From Haliclona indistincta (taxonomy: Eukaryota; Porifera; Demospongiae; Haplosclerida; Chalinidae): a DNA stretch of 64,000 nucleotides. Location of the stretch: NCBI GenBank assembly GCA_964017065.1, contig OZ024790.1, positions 7,319,864 to 7,383,863 of the forward strand, written 5' to 3'. The notes under the pieces are model-generated. The model was not told where the DNA came from, searched no databases, and saw only the letters and a list, made by a program, of their open reading frames with translations. The translations under genes and the position numbers were made by a program. Below, piece after piece: positions 35,380 through 46,695 of this stretch; the stretch's first letter is position 1, and each line of letters opens with the position of its first letter.

Positions 35380-38300
35380 ATGAGTGACGGCAGCGCTCAT
35401 GGTTTGCTAGAAATGCCCTGTCTAGGGCGACCATTCCAACTAGGAATGTTGTATGATTGTTGTAATGATGGCCTCATACCAGGAGTGACCCTGTGGGGTC
35501 CTGACACTCTTGGTACTGCTAAACATGCAATGATGAAAGGCTCTGACTTTGAGATAATCACTGAAGACAGCTTTAATCAGAAAACACTGCATTTAGATGT
35601 TAGTGCTGGGTTGAAACTAAGTGTCCTAGGTGGTCTGGTAAAGGCAGGTGGATCAGGCAAGTTCTTGTATGATCGCACAACATCTAAAAGTCAAGCTCGT
35701 GTTAGTCTCAGATACAAATCAACGTCAAGGTTTGAGCAGTTGAACATGAGTCAGCTAGGAAAGTTCGAGTATCCACGAGTCTTTGAAGATGATATAGCCA
35801 CTCATGTGGTGACAGGAGTGCAGTATGGAGCAGATGCTGTCTTTGTGTTTGATCGACAGGTTGACAGCACTGAGAAATTCTATCAAGTACATGGCAACTT
35901 AGAGGCAATGATAAGTGTCTTACCGAGCATTGATTTTCAGGTAGGTGGCAGTGCTAATCTGGATCTTCAGAAGAGAGGAAATGAGGGAATAGAAAAAATT
36001 CAATGCAAGTTTTACGGAGATTTTATTTTACATAAGAACCCGACCACATATCAAGAAGCTGTCAGAGTGTATCAGGAGCTGCCCAAGCTTCTCGGTGGAG
36101 CTGGTTGCCCAAACAGTGTTCCTAAGAAGGTATGGCCATACCCTCTCAGCAAGCTGGATAGTAAAGTACAAAGAATGGTGCGCGAAATCAGTTCTTATCT
36201 GATTGATGACGTGCAAGAGATTATGGAGTCTTTGCATGAGCAAGAGGTACGAATAAATGACCTCATTAAAAGCGAAGCGTGTTCTTGTTTTGATGGTATT
36301 AAAGCTGACCTGGTGAAATTAAGAAGATTTGTTGGTGCCTATAAAGTGACGGTAATGAAGACGCTTTCCACTCTACTACCCAAGGTAAGAGGAGGAGGAG
36401 AGGAAGAGGCCAAACTTGCTGAGTTTTTAGAAATGAACTGCAAGTCACCATTCAGTTGTGAGAAATTCTTATCTTGGATAAAAGAGAAAGAAAAAGAAGT
36501 CGCTATTCTCACTGTGTATTTGACAGAACTTAAAAAACATGGCATACAATTTGCATTCGAGTCTAATGAAATTGTCACACTCACTAGTGGTTTATCGGTA
36601 GATAATGTTCTCTGCTTTGACTTCAATATCCCTGCGGGGAATGATAGTCAGATTCAGAGAATGGAAAACTACCTTCATGGAAGAAGAGTAGAGCAGGAGC
36701 TGCAATTAAAAAATTCTTGGTACGAGTCTCAGGAGCTGAGACAGCAACTTCAACGATTTGTTGAGTTTGTTAAACGTAACTGCAAGGATAGCGCATGCAA
36801 ATATGTAGTCACTAATGGATATGACTCAGTTAGCAGCAAGCTTGGTGTCATGCTGGTATTTGTTGATGCCTATAAAACAGTGTTTGATCCACCAGATCAA
36901 CCTGGTGTGCCACGTGCTTCAAGTAAAACACATAATAGTCTTCAGCTGAGCTGGGATAAGCCCAAATATGGTAGTGATAATGTCCAGTCTTACACAGTAT
37001 CTTATCGCTCAGTGGATGATCCACCAGACCAGTGGAGTACACAGACCAGTAGCGAGGAGTGTTTAGTGCTTACCAAGCTTACTCCTGGATCACTGTATCA
37101 CTTTAAAGTCACAGCAGAATCAGCTGTAGGGTCTAGTCCAGAGAGTGAGGTAGGTGAGGAGAGACTGCCACCAGATCAACCTGGTAAACCAGAAATAATA
37201 AAGAAGACTCACAACAGTCTACAACTGAAATGGACTAAGCCCGAGCATGGAGCAAGCTTGGTCAGTTTATATACAGTTCATTGTTGCTCGGAGAATGGCC
37301 CACCAGACCAGTGGAATACAAAGACTAGTAGTGAGGAATGCTTAGTGCTTACCAATCTTACTCCTGGATCACTGTATCACTTTAAAGTCACAGCAGAATC
37401 ACCTGTTGGGCCCAGTCCGGAGAGTGAGTTAGGTGAGGAGAGGCTGCCACCAGATCAACCTGGTATCCCGCAAGTTACACAAAAAACTCACAAAAGCATT
37501 CAGCTTAAATGGGAAAAACCAGAATATGGTGCACACTTTGTGCAATGTTATGCGTTCTTTTACCGCTCTGATAAAGAAATTGAAAAATGGCAGACACAAT
37601 ACACTAACAAACCGAATATCTCTCTTGGAGAGATGGCACCTGGAACTCTGTACTACTTCAAAGTTAAAGCTCAGTCTGTTGCTGGATCTAGTCCATTTAG
37701 TGAAGAGAGTGAGGAGAGGCTGCCACCAGATCAACCAGGTAAACCAACAACTACAAAAAAGACTCACAACAGCCTGCAACTGAAATGGTCTAAACCTGAG
37801 CATGGAGCAACCATCGTCAGCTCATATGACGTCCATTATTGCTCAATGGATGATCCACCAGACCAGTGGAGAAGACAGACCAGTAGTGAGGAGTGCGTAG
37901 TGCTTACCAAGCTTACTCCTGGATCACTGTATAAAATTAAAGTCACAGCAGTATCAGCTGTAGGCTCTAGTCCAGCAAGTGAGGTGTGTGAAATTACTTT
38001 ACCACCAGATCAACCTGGTAAACCACAAGTTTTTGAAAAAACTTACAATAGCATTCATCTGAAGTGGGAAAAACCCAAATATGGTACATACATTGTGCAG
38101 TCTTATGTATTCTTTTACTGCTCAGAGAACGAAACTGACAAATGGCTGTCAAAAGCTACTAACAAGGAAAGTATTTCTTTAAATGGGATCACTCCTGGAA
38201 TTATGTACTTCTTTAAAGTCACAGCTCAGTCTGCTGCTGACTCTAGTCCAGAGAGTGAGGTAGGTGAGATAAGGTTACCACCAGAACATCCTGGTAAACC

Positions 38301-41300
38301 ACATGCTGCTAACAAAACTCACAACAACCTACAATTGAAATGGACCAAACCAAAACATGGTGCAGGTATTGTTAGCTCATACACAGTGTCTTATTGTTCA
38401 TTGAATGACCAAGCAAACAAGTGGTGTATGAAGACAGTAAAGGAAGAGTGCTTAGTGCTTACCAAGCTTACTCCTGGATTACTGTATCACTTTAAAGTCA
38501 CAGCAGAATCAACTGTAGGCTCTAGTCCAGCTAGTGAGGTAGGTGAAGCTAGGCTGCCACCAGATCAACCTGGTAAACCTAATGGCTCTTATGCTACTTG
38601 TAACAGTATTCAACTAAAGTGGAACCAGCCTAAACATGGAGCTGAGATTGTGCAATGCTATACCATTTCATATCAGAGTGTTAGTACTCGATGTGAGACT
38701 CTGAAGACCACCAGCAAACATGAGTGTGTTAAAGTGAGCAATCTGGCTTCTAAAACAGTATATACATTTAAAGTGAGAGCAGAGTCTGCTGCAGGACCTG
38801 GACCAGAGAGTGAACTCAGCGATCCAATCGAAACAATGTCACCTTCTCTTGATAAGTCACAGGTTTCTAACATAACTCACAACAGTGTAAAGCTCAGTTG
38901 GAAGAATCCATCAGAGTGTGTCCTGTTGTACACAGTTTTATATTGCATAGTAGATGATCATTCACTGACTGATCCAGCGGTTCAATGGCATAGTCGAGCG
39001 GTTTCTAACAGCAGCTGCAGTGTCTATCTTGATGGTCTTCTTCCTGGCACAAAGTATGTCTTTAAAGTTAGAGGAGAAGTGTATGAAGGAGCTAGCCCAG
39101 TAAGTGAGTTTAGTAACAATGTGAAGACTTTGTTGGCTCCTCCTGGTAAACCATATGCTACTAACATAGGATATAAATCCTTTCAACTTAATTGGAATAA
39201 GCCTAATTATGATGGTATCCTGTATTATTCAATTTCTTATCGCTCTGAAGATGATCCTACGAACAAGTGGAGTACTTTAATTACAAAGAATTACGATAAC
39301 AAACACACATTCATTGCCGCTCCTGAGAAAATATATTTCTTTAAAATTTCTTCAGTAACTAACGCTGGATATAGCTCAGATAGTGAAGTCAGTGGTCCCT
39401 TCATGACTACACTTGGTAGTAGACTGCTGAGCAGCTGTATGCTCATCTCAGAAAACAATCCTCGTATGTATCAGTTGCCTCTACACTATGCAATGAAGAG
39501 AAACAATATCATCAAAGCAGGAATCCTCCAGAGCACAAGGTTCAGTAATCCTCCTGAACACAAGGTTCTTTTGCTAGTTGGTGCTACTGGAGCAGGAAAG
39601 AGCACATTGATTAATGCCATGGCTAACTATATCATGGGTGTGGACTGGGAGGATGAGTACAGGTTTAAACTGATCTCTGAGGAGACTGCTCATGACCAGA
39701 CTAAGAGTCAGACAAAGTGCATCACTGCCTACACTTTCCACAAAGGCAGAGGCTCTCCTCTCCCATACACTCTAACAGTGATCGACACTCCAGGGTTTGG
39801 GGACACAGGTGGCCTGGAGAGAGACAAGCAAATTGTATCTCAGATTAAAGAGTTATTCTCTATACCAGGTGATGAAGGTATTTACCAGCTACATGGGATT
39901 GGGTTCGTCACTCAGGCTCATCTGACACGACTGACACCAACACAGCAATATATATTTTACTCCATCCACTCTGTTTTTGGTAAAGATGTAGCTGACAACA
40001 TCTTCCTGATGGTAACCTTTGTTGATGGAAAGCATCCTCTTGTAATTGATGCTGCCAGAGCTGCTGGTGTTCCCTTCAAAAACTATTTTAAGTTCAACAA
40101 CTCCGCTCTCTTTGTCAGTAATCGAACAAATGATGTATTTAATTGGATGTTTTGGAGAATGGGTAAAAACAGTTTTGAAGATTTTTTCAACAATTTATCT
40201 AAAGCTAAAACTCAAAGTTTCCAGCTGTCAAGTGAGCTCAGCGAACCAATTGTGACCAAGATTAAGCCTTTGGGATTTGCTCTTCTTAGCAGTTGTAAAA
40301 CAATTTTCTCAGAAAAAGGTACTTATCAATTACTTTTAAGAACAACAATGAAAAAGAATGATATAACCAAGGTTGTTGTTGGAAATTATCCTTTTGAACA
40401 GTTTTTATCAGTTACTGCTGTACAACACAAGGTTCTGATGGTAGTTGGTGCTACTGGAGCAGGAAAGAGCACATTGATTAATGCCATGGCTAACTACATC
40501 ATGGGTGTGGACTGGAAGGATGAGTACAGGTTTAAACTGATCTCTGAGGAGACTGCTCATGACCAGACTAAGAGTCAGACAAAGTGCATCACTGCCTACA
40601 CTTTCCACAAAGGCAGAGGCTCTCCTCTCCCATACACTCTAACAGTGATCGACACTCCAGGGTTTGGGGACACAGGTGGCCTGATGGAGAGAGACAAGCA
40701 AATCGTTAAGCAAATTAAAGAGTTCATTTCTATACGAGGTGATGAAGGTATTGACCAGCTTCATGGGATTGGGTTCGTCACTCAGGCTCCTCTGGCACGA
40801 CTGACACCAACACAGCGATATGTTTTTGACTCCATTCTCTCTGTCTTTGGTAAAGATGTAGCTGACAACATCTTCCTGATGGTAACCTTTGCTGATGGAA
40901 AGCAACCTCCTGTACTTGATGCTGCCAGAGCTGCTGGTGTTCCCTTCAGTAGATATTTCAAGTTCAACAATTCTGCTCTCTTTGCCAGTAATCAAACAAA
41001 TGATGTATATGATTGGATGTTTTGGAGAATGGGTAAAAACAGTTTTAAAAATTTCTTTCATCAATTTTCTAGAGCACCAACTAGAAGTCTTCAGCAATCA
41101 AGAGAAGTGCTACAGCAGCGTGAACGGCTGGAATTAACAATTCAAGGACTCCTACCACAGATTCGTGCAGGATTAGCTAAAATAGATGAACTACGACAGG
41201 AAAGGCAGTTACAAAAAAACCATGAGGAATTGAAGTCCAAATATGATTCTGCAATGACTGACAAAGGACAAGCAGAGGCTGTGATGACAAAAATGAAAGA

Positions 41301-41661
41301 TGAGTTGAAAGAAATGGATCGTGCCGTCTTACAGAAAATAAAGCAAGCAAAACTATACTTGCAACGCCTGAAAGAAATAGCTCTTAGTCCAGGCCGCCTC
41401 ACTGTGGTTGAATATATTGACAATCTTATTGAATCTGAGCAACGGGAGGCTCGTCCTGGTTATAGGCAACGCGTAAAAGTTCTTCATGAGGTTCGAAAAC
41501 AAGCCGCAATTGTGTCTGATATCCAGTCTGCAAAAGGAGAGAGTAATGAATATTTCTTTCCTCGGTCTGCTGATGAATTTCCATGCAATCAACCTGAACA
41601 ACAAGAGCTGGGCATGTGGGGAAAATTCAAATCTTTGTGGGATGAAAGCGGCATCAAGTAG
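35380..41661 (+). CDS. SNTX-head / 9x FN3 / two AIG1-type GTPases, 2093 aa (type B head, unit 4)
   Basis: Intact single-exon coding region. SNTX head 1-500 (type B: AKHAMMKGSDFE where type A has SKPMETSDFE), nine FN3 domains (about 503-1343, same order as unit 1), then GTPase 1 (GATGAGKS about 1401, DTPGFGDTGG about 1469, TFVD). A bridge starting ELSEPIVTKIKPLG follows, which matches the end of the last FN3 of the unit 2 gene, and then GTPase 2 (GATGAGKS about 1689, DTPGFGDTGG about 1758, TFAD). The tail is a coiled coil without the Cys-His cluster. So a type A body carries an inserted type B FN3-end/GTPase/tail segment, best explained by unequal exchange between repeat units. Two GTPases in one chain could pair with each other, as related AIG1 domains dimerise; that is inference. 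A relic of the displaced Cys-His tail lies downstream. Confidence 0.85.
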   Translation: MSDGSAHGLLEMPCLGRPFQLGMLYDCCNDGLIPGVTLWGPDTLGTAKHAMMKGSDFEIITEDSFNQKTLHLDVSAGLKLSVLGGLVKAGGSGKFLYDRTTSKSQARVSLRYKSTSRFEQLNMSQLGKFEYPRVFEDDIATHVVTGVQYGADAVFVFDRQVDSTEKFYQVHGNLEAMISVLPSIDFQVGGSANLDLQKRGNEGIEKIQCKFYGDFILHKNPTTYQEAVRVYQELPKLLGGAGCPNSVPKKVWPYPLSKLDSKVQRMVREISSYLIDDVQEIMESLHEQEVRINDLIKSEACSCFDGIKADLVKLRRFVGAYKVTVMKTLSTLLPKVRGGGEEEAKLAEFLEMNCKSPFSCEKFLSWIKEKEKEVAILTVYLTELKKHGIQFAFESNEIVTLTSGLSVDNVLCFDFNIPAGNDSQIQRMENYLHGRRVEQELQLKNSWYESQELRQQLQRFVEFVKRNCKDSACKYVVTNGYDSVSSKLGVMLVFVDAYKTVFDPPDQPGVPRASSKTHNSLQLSWDKPKYGSDNVQSYTVSYRSVDDPPDQWSTQTSSEECLVLTKLTPGSLYHFKVTAESAVGSSPESEVGEERLPPDQPGKPEIIKKTHNSLQLKWTKPEHGASLVSLYTVHCCSENGPPDQWNTKTSSEECLVLTNLTPGSLYHFKVTAESPVGPSPESELGEERLPPDQPGIPQVTQKTHKSIQLKWEKPEYGAHFVQCYAFFYRSDKEIEKWQTQYTNKPNISLGEMAPGTLYYFKVKAQSVAGSSPFSEESEERLPPDQPGKPTTTKKTHNSLQLKWSKPEHGATIVSSYDVHYCSMDDPPDQWRRQTSSEECVVLTKLTPGSLYKIKVTAVSAVGSSPASEVCEITLPPDQPGKPQVFEKTYNSIHLKWEKPKYGTYIVQSYVFFYCSENETDKWLSKATNKESISLNGITPGIMYFFKVTAQSAADSSPESEVGEIRLPPEHPGKPHAANKTHNNLQLKWTKPKHGAGIVSSYTVSYCSLNDQANKWCMKTVKEECLVLTKLTPGLLYHFKVTAESTVGSSPASEVGEARLPPDQPGKPNGSYATCNSIQLKWNQPKHGAEIVQCYTISYQSVSTRCETLKTTSKHECVKVSNLASKTVYTFKVRAESAAGPGPESELSDPIETMSPSLDKSQVSNITHNSVKLSWKNPSECVLLYTVLYCIVDDHSLTDPAVQWHSRAVSNSSCSVYLDGLLPGTKYVFKVRGEVYEGASPVSEFSNNVKTLLAPPGKPYATNIGYKSFQLNWNKPNYDGILYYSISYRSEDDPTNKWSTLITKNYDNKHTFIAAPEKIYFFKISSVTNAGYSSDSEVSGPFMTTLGSRLLSSCMLISENNPRMYQLPLHYAMKRNNIIKAGILQSTRFSNPPEHKVLLLVGATGAGKSTLINAMANYIMGVDWEDEYRFKLISEETAHDQTKSQTKCITAYTFHKGRGSPLPYTLTVIDTPGFGDTGGLERDKQIVSQIKELFSIPGDEGIYQLHGIGFVTQAHLTRLTPTQQYIFYSIHSVFGKDVADNIFLMVTFVDGKHPLVIDAARAAGVPFKNYFKFNNSALFVSNRTNDVFNWMFWRMGKNSFEDFFNNLSKAKTQSFQLSSELSEPIVTKIKPLGFALLSSCKTIFSEKGTYQLLLRTTMKKNDITKVVVGNYPFEQFLSVTAVQHKVLMVVGATGAGKSTLINAMANYIMGVDWKDEYRFKLISEETAHDQTKSQTKCITAYTFHKGRGSPLPYTLTVIDTPGFGDTGGLMERDKQIVKQIKEFISIRGDEGIDQLHGIGFVTQAPLARLTPTQRYVFDSILSVFGKDVADNIFLMVTFADGKQPPVLDAARAAGVPFSRYFKFNNSALFASNQTNDVYDWMFWRMGKNSFKNFFHQFSRAPTRSLQQSREVLQQRERLELTIQGLLPQIRAGLAKIDELRQERQLQKNHEELKSKYDSAMTDKGQAEAVMTKMKDELKEMDRAVLQKIKQAKLYLQRLKEIALSPGRLTVVEYIDNLIESEQREARPGYRQRVKVLHEVRKQAAIVSDIQSAKGESNEYFFPRSADEFPCNQPEQQELGMWGKFKSLWDESGIK

Positions 41662-41769
41662 ACAAGTAGCTTTGTACTTGTGTCATCAGAATATTAAACA
41701 GACTTGAATATTGATTTTTTGCTGCATGGCCGCTACACTTCATTTTTACATGTAGTACCATAATATTAT

Positions 41770-42947
41770 TGTATATTAATTTAAAATGCGACTTACATAA
41801 GATGACCAATGAAATTCTTGCATTACTTGTGACAAATTTAAGTGCTATGCTGTTTACATGTTATGTACAACCAATCCTGGTTCCAAATATGCTACTTGTA
41901 AAGTATGTCCTGGTATGTTCATGTTCGCAAACCTTACAGATTAGAATTCTACCAAGACCAGGATACAAAATTAATGAAATTAAGGCTAGGTATGACTCAG
42001 CCATGATAAGAAAGAGTGCAGTTGAAGTTGTGTTAACCCTTTAATTACTAAATTATCCTGCTGAAATTTTAACCTCGTAAATGCTGACCACTTCTATCGT
42101 GAATATCTCGTGTGTCTTTTGTGCTACTGGTCTCAAATTTGCGTCCTTTTACGCCAGTGAGTAGCCGCAATTGCCCACACTCAAGTCGGTCGATATGCCC
42201 CTCCCACTTCGAAAGTGAAGCCGATAAAGTGCAGCGACCTCGTCAAATTTTGCTCAAAGTTAGTACTTTGGGGCTGGCTACTGAAAAGTACATACAAATA
42301 GCAGTGGTTTTGGTGAGTGTAAAATGTAGCCCAGATCATAGAGAATGCGCAAAAATGTGTTTTCCGAGTACCCGAAGCCATAAAATGTCCAAATTTTCTT
42401 GGCAGCCATTCTGTTTTTCTTAAAATTTTGTGAAATTTGCACTGAAGCCATAGAAATGCCGAATACATTTAGCGCTGGGGGTGCACCGAAAACCGGTCAA
42501 TTTTGGGCGGTTATTTGTATTATTCAATTTGGCTTAATTTTGGGATATTTTAGCACTTTTTCATAAAGTTATGCTGTCTGAGGTATGTATGACGCCAATT
42601 GGTGTCATTGGGGCTTAAAGGGTTAAAGAAAATGGAAGAAGAATTGATAGAAATGGATCAAGCAGTCTTACAGAAAATAAATCAAGCAAAGCAAAGCCTG
42701 CAACGCTTACAAGAAATAGCTCTTAGACCTAGGCATCTTAATGATGTTGAGTATTATTGATCTTATGATTGAGTCTGAGAAACAAGAGGCTCGTCCTGAT
42801 TGGATGCAACGTGTGTTAGCTCTTCGTAAAGTACGTCAACAAGCTGAAATTATAGCTATAATTCAGAAAGAGGATACTCAATCTACCAATGAACTACCAC
42901 CACGATTATGGGAAAAGTTCAAATCTCTATCGATAAAAAAGTACTGA
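41770..42947 (+). pseudogene. Orphan Cys-His / coiled-coil tail relic split by a piggyBac-like MITE
   Basis: Matches the 3' end of the type A long genes (30360-30916 and 7860-8440): a degraded Cys-His segment (about 41830-41960), the coiled coil to 42032, a 586-bp MITE, then the rest of the coiled coil (42627-42947) ending FKSLSIK. One extra T near 42755 also shifts the frame. It has no start of its own and directly follows the two-GTPase gene, so it is most likely the original tail of that gene left behind by an internal exchange. Confidence 0.7.
42037..42622 (+). mobile_element. piggyBac-like MITE, 586 bp, flanked by TTAA
   Basis: CCCTTTAA...TTAAAGGG ends, TTAA at 42033-42036 and 42623-42626. 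Collapsing the element and one TTAA gives GTGTTAAAGAAAATGG, matching GTGATAAAGAAAATGG of the unit 1 gene, so the insertion site is proven by the paralogue. Same family as 12586-13147, opposite orientation. Confidence 0.9.
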
Positions 42948-43419
42948 ACCCAAGAAGTGATGTTTTACACTACTGCATAATTATGGTCATTAAAAATTTA
43001 AAATTAAATCTGTGACTGCTACATGTATACTACAGTAATTTTCACAATTATTTTTCTTTTTGTTATTGTTGAACTTGGTTAATTACATGTGATATTGTGT
43101 ATAGTTCAGATATCATCAAACAGTCGTTTGGGAGGTTCTCTAGAGTAGCTGTTACTAACGTGTCTACTGTTGCTAGGGTGTGAGTGGGCGGAGTCACTGC
43201 TAGACATCTCCAACAACTCCTCATTGTCCTCTGCTCTACGAGAGTATCGAGCAGCAAAGGTGACCTTCTTCTTTGTTGCAAACCCCTTTGCCTTCACCCA
43301 TATACGAGAGAGCCGTGATTCATCATCATCCAGATCTCTTGAGCGTAATGGTCTGAGTCTCTGTCTCCTTCGCTCCTCCTGCCACTCCTTCAGCATCTCA
43401 GACACCACTTCACTGTGCA

Positions 43420-43420
<1 letters not shown>

Positions 43421-43461
<41 letters not shown>

Positions 43462-43468
43462 AGGGAGG

Positions 43469-43510
<42 letters not shown>

Positions 43511-43524
43511 AGAGAGAGAGAGAG
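43421..43524. repeat. GA/GGGA microsatellite at LMBRD2 last-exon acceptor (unit 4)
   Basis: GA run with a central (GGGA)n block, abutting the last-exon acceptor. Confidence 0.9.
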
Positions 43525-44019
43525 TAAATAAAACAGCAAACTTATAAGATGTGCTTACTTCCGATGATTTCATCTTTCCCTTCTCTCTGATGCTCTTCTC
43601 TCTGATTCTCCGTTCTATTAATAGTAACAACGACATCATCACATGTAACTAACAAATCATCAACTACGCAGTAAAAGTACACATTGAGTACGGGAAAAAA
43701 CTGTGCATGGGAATCATGCTATCTATACAGTAGAGTAACAGAGTAAATCAGTGAAGGAATTGAACAAGTGTACATTGTCACACAAACCTCTTTTCATTAA
43801 AGCTTTTCCCTCATCGATAAAATCAGCTGAGAAGTCGTCTTCACCGAGGAACTTCTGATAGCCCAGTAGAGAGGCTAGTCTAGTACCAATACTGAACAAA
43901 GTAGCCACACACACTAACACGATTAGAGCAGGATAGTAGAAATAGAAGTAACGAGAGAGCCAAGGAATCAGCATTGTATTACCAGTAGCCTATAAAAATA
44001 TGCGGAGGAGACAATAGTA

Positions 44020-44632
44020 TGCTGGTAATAGTAGTGGTGGTGATAGTAGTGACAGTGATAGTGGTGAGGGTGATAGTGGTGAGGGTGATTGTAATGATTA
44101 TAAGGGTCATAGTAGTGATGGTGATAGTAGTGAGGGATGATAGTAGTGATGGTGTGATAGTAGTGAGGGATGATAGTAGTGATGGTGTGATAGTAATGAG
44201 GGATGATAATAGTGATGGTGTGATAGTAGTGAGGGATGATAGTAGTGATGGTGTGATAGTAATGAGGGATGATAATAGTGATGGTGTGATAGTAGTGAGG
44301 GATGATAGTAGTGATGGTGTGATAGTAGTGAGGGATGATAATAGTGATGGTGTGATAGTAGTGAGGGGTGATAATAGTGATAGTGATACTAGTGAGAGTA
44401 TGATAGTAGTGATGGTGTGATAGTAGTGAGGGATGATAGTAGTGATGGTGTGATAGTAGTGAGGGGTGAGAATAGTGATAGTGATACTAGTGAGAGTATG
44501 ATAGTAGTGATGGTGTGATAGTAGTGAGGGATGATAGTAGTGATGGTGTGATAGTAGTGAGGGATGATAGTAGTGATGGCGTGATAGTAGTGAGGGATGA
44601 TAGTAGTGATGGTGTGGTAGTAGTGATAGTGT
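44020..44632. repeat. Expanded GTGATAGTAGTGAGGGAT minisatellite (unit 4)
   Basis: About 600 bases of a roughly 33-base unit (GATAGTAGTGAGGGATGATA plus GTAGTGATGGTGT), in the same LMBRD2 intron where unit 1 has only about 90 bases of related repeat. Open frames in it are artefacts. Confidence 0.85.
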
Positions 44633-45223
44633 GACTTACTAATGCAAATGCGGTCTGTGGTATCTCAGTATCAAAAGCAGTGTTATTGTCTACTCTCACT
44701 GCTTGTATAATGTACAGGTAGTTGAGACAGATAGGTAGAGCAAGACGACTCAGTATACTGACAGTGAGGGAATAAGTCAATAACAGTCCATGAAAAGTAA
44801 AAAGAATTTCGTGATGTAACAGTGAGTCTGTACCATAATTATATCAAGTAAATTATTGGTAAGCCATGAAAAGAATTGGTTTGTTCTGATTTTACCACAT
44901 GCCCACTATACAGCAGCTAGTGGTGTAGCTGACAACCTGGACCTACAGGGCCTGGGTCAGGGCATCAGATGACCAAACATAATACTACACTGTACAAGCT
45001 TACGACAATGGATTTGAGAGCCCACAAAACTGTTTTTACTGTTGAAAACACAAATTCAAGTCTGCGAGCTGTCTACACCCAGGAATAATAACTAGCCACA
45101 CCTACTAATTAATTAGCAACGCCCACACGTCTGATCATCGTTTTGATCCCAGCTACGCCACTGCTGTACAGCAAAGCCATTTCAAATGCAGCAAAAGTGT
45201 GAGGGTTATATCTCGAGATATTA

Positions 45224-45527
45224 TGTGCGTATCAATGAAATGCCCCACCCGGGTAGGGTGGGGATTTGCCAAAATTCGTGTCAAAGCCCAACCCATGGGG
45301 GCAGAGTAAATTCGAAGCCTGTCTACAGATTGATGATTCACTAGGCAAGTTTGTTTTGCACAACTGTTGCCAGCAACAAACTTGCGTAGTGTGTCATTGT
45401 TTAGGCAAACTGTAAACCGGCTTCGTAATTACTTTGCCCCAGGGGTGGGGCTTTTGACACACAAATTTTGGCAAATCCCTACCCTACCGCTGGTGGGGAG
45501 GAGTGGGGCATTTCATTGATACGCACA
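45224..45527. mobile_element. 304-bp foldback MITE with TTA target duplication
   Basis: Ends are inverted copies (TGTGCGTATCAATGAAATGC at left, complement at right) flanked by TTA (45221-45223, 45528-45530). Units 1 and 3 lack it at the same intron position. TTA duplication suggests a PIF/Harbinger-like family; no transposase. Confidence 0.8.
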
Positions 45528-45738
45528 TTAGTTCAAATTCAATACGGTATGGCTGTAATAATAATAATTTTCATGATGTAGCGTGTTGTGGTGACTCACA
45601 CAGCACTGAAGAGTAGTGAGTATATATTCATCAGTATTATGACGTGGAGCAAGATAGTACAGGTTGAAGAAACGTATCCTGAACACAGTAGTGTAGGCAC
45701 ACACACTCATGTATGCTACTACACATATTGACAATGCC

Positions 45739-45739
45739 T

Positions 45740-45795
<56 letters not shown>

Positions 45796-45965
45796 AGGGA
45801 GGGAGGGAGGGAGGGAGGGAGGGAGGGAGGGAGGGAGGGAGGGAGAGAGGGAGAGAGGGAGAGAGAGAGGGAGAGAGAGAGATAGAGAGAGAGAGGGAGG
45901 GAGAGAGAGAGAGAGAGGGAGGAAGGGAGGGAGGAAGGGAGGGAGGGAGAGAGAGAGAGAGAGAA
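45739..45965. repeat. GA/GGGA microsatellite (unit 4)
   Basis: GA run, long (GGGA)n block and mixed tail, starting at the acceptor of LMBRD2 exon 45600-45737. Confidence 0.9.
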
Positions 45966-46404
45966 TGGGAGAGACGGATGGAAGGAGGGAGTGAATGAGT
46001 GGGTGGATAAGTGAGTGGTTGAGAGTGTAGTGTGAATGAGTGAGATCTGTCTACTCACCTCTACAGCTATATAGTTACCCAGTTGATGACCAAGATAGAC
46101 TAGTTGAGCAAACACTGACAATCTCACGTTGTTAATATTGAAACTGAACGTAGCCTCAGACCACACGATAGTGACAGAGAAGAGAAGCAGGACGACGAAC
46201 AAGACACGGTAGACCCAAGGACGACACCACACCTTCCAGTACCACTCTGTGAGGATGACAGGATGTGATGACAAGAGGAGTGATGGTGTGGAGCACACGT
46301 ACCTAGTACCGGCAGGAAGGCCTTGTTGTATCGACTAGTGGGAGTCCGCAAGGATGACTTGAATCTCCTGCAATGAACACACACGAAAACTATCAGATAC
46401 AGGA

Positions 46405-46695
46405 ATGAGTGAGTGAGTGAGTGAGTGAGTGAGCTAGTGAGCGAGTGAGTGAGTGAGTGAGCTAGTGAGTGAGCTAGTGAGTGAGTGAGTGCGTGAGCTA
46501 GTGAGTGAGTGAGTGAGTGAGTGAGTGAGTGAGTGAGTGAGTGAGTGCGTGAGCTAGTGAGTGAGTGAGTGAGTGCGTGAGTGAGTGAGTGAGTGAGTGA
46601 GCGAGTGAGTGAGTGAGCTAGTGAGTGAGTGAGTGAGCTAGTGTGTGAGTGAGTGAGTGAGCTAGTGAGTGTGTGAGTGAGTGAGCTAGTGGAGT
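46405..46695. repeat. (TGAG)n repeat with CTAG interruptions (unit 4)
   Basis: Same repeat as 11222-11487, in the same LMBRD2 intron. Confidence 0.9.
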
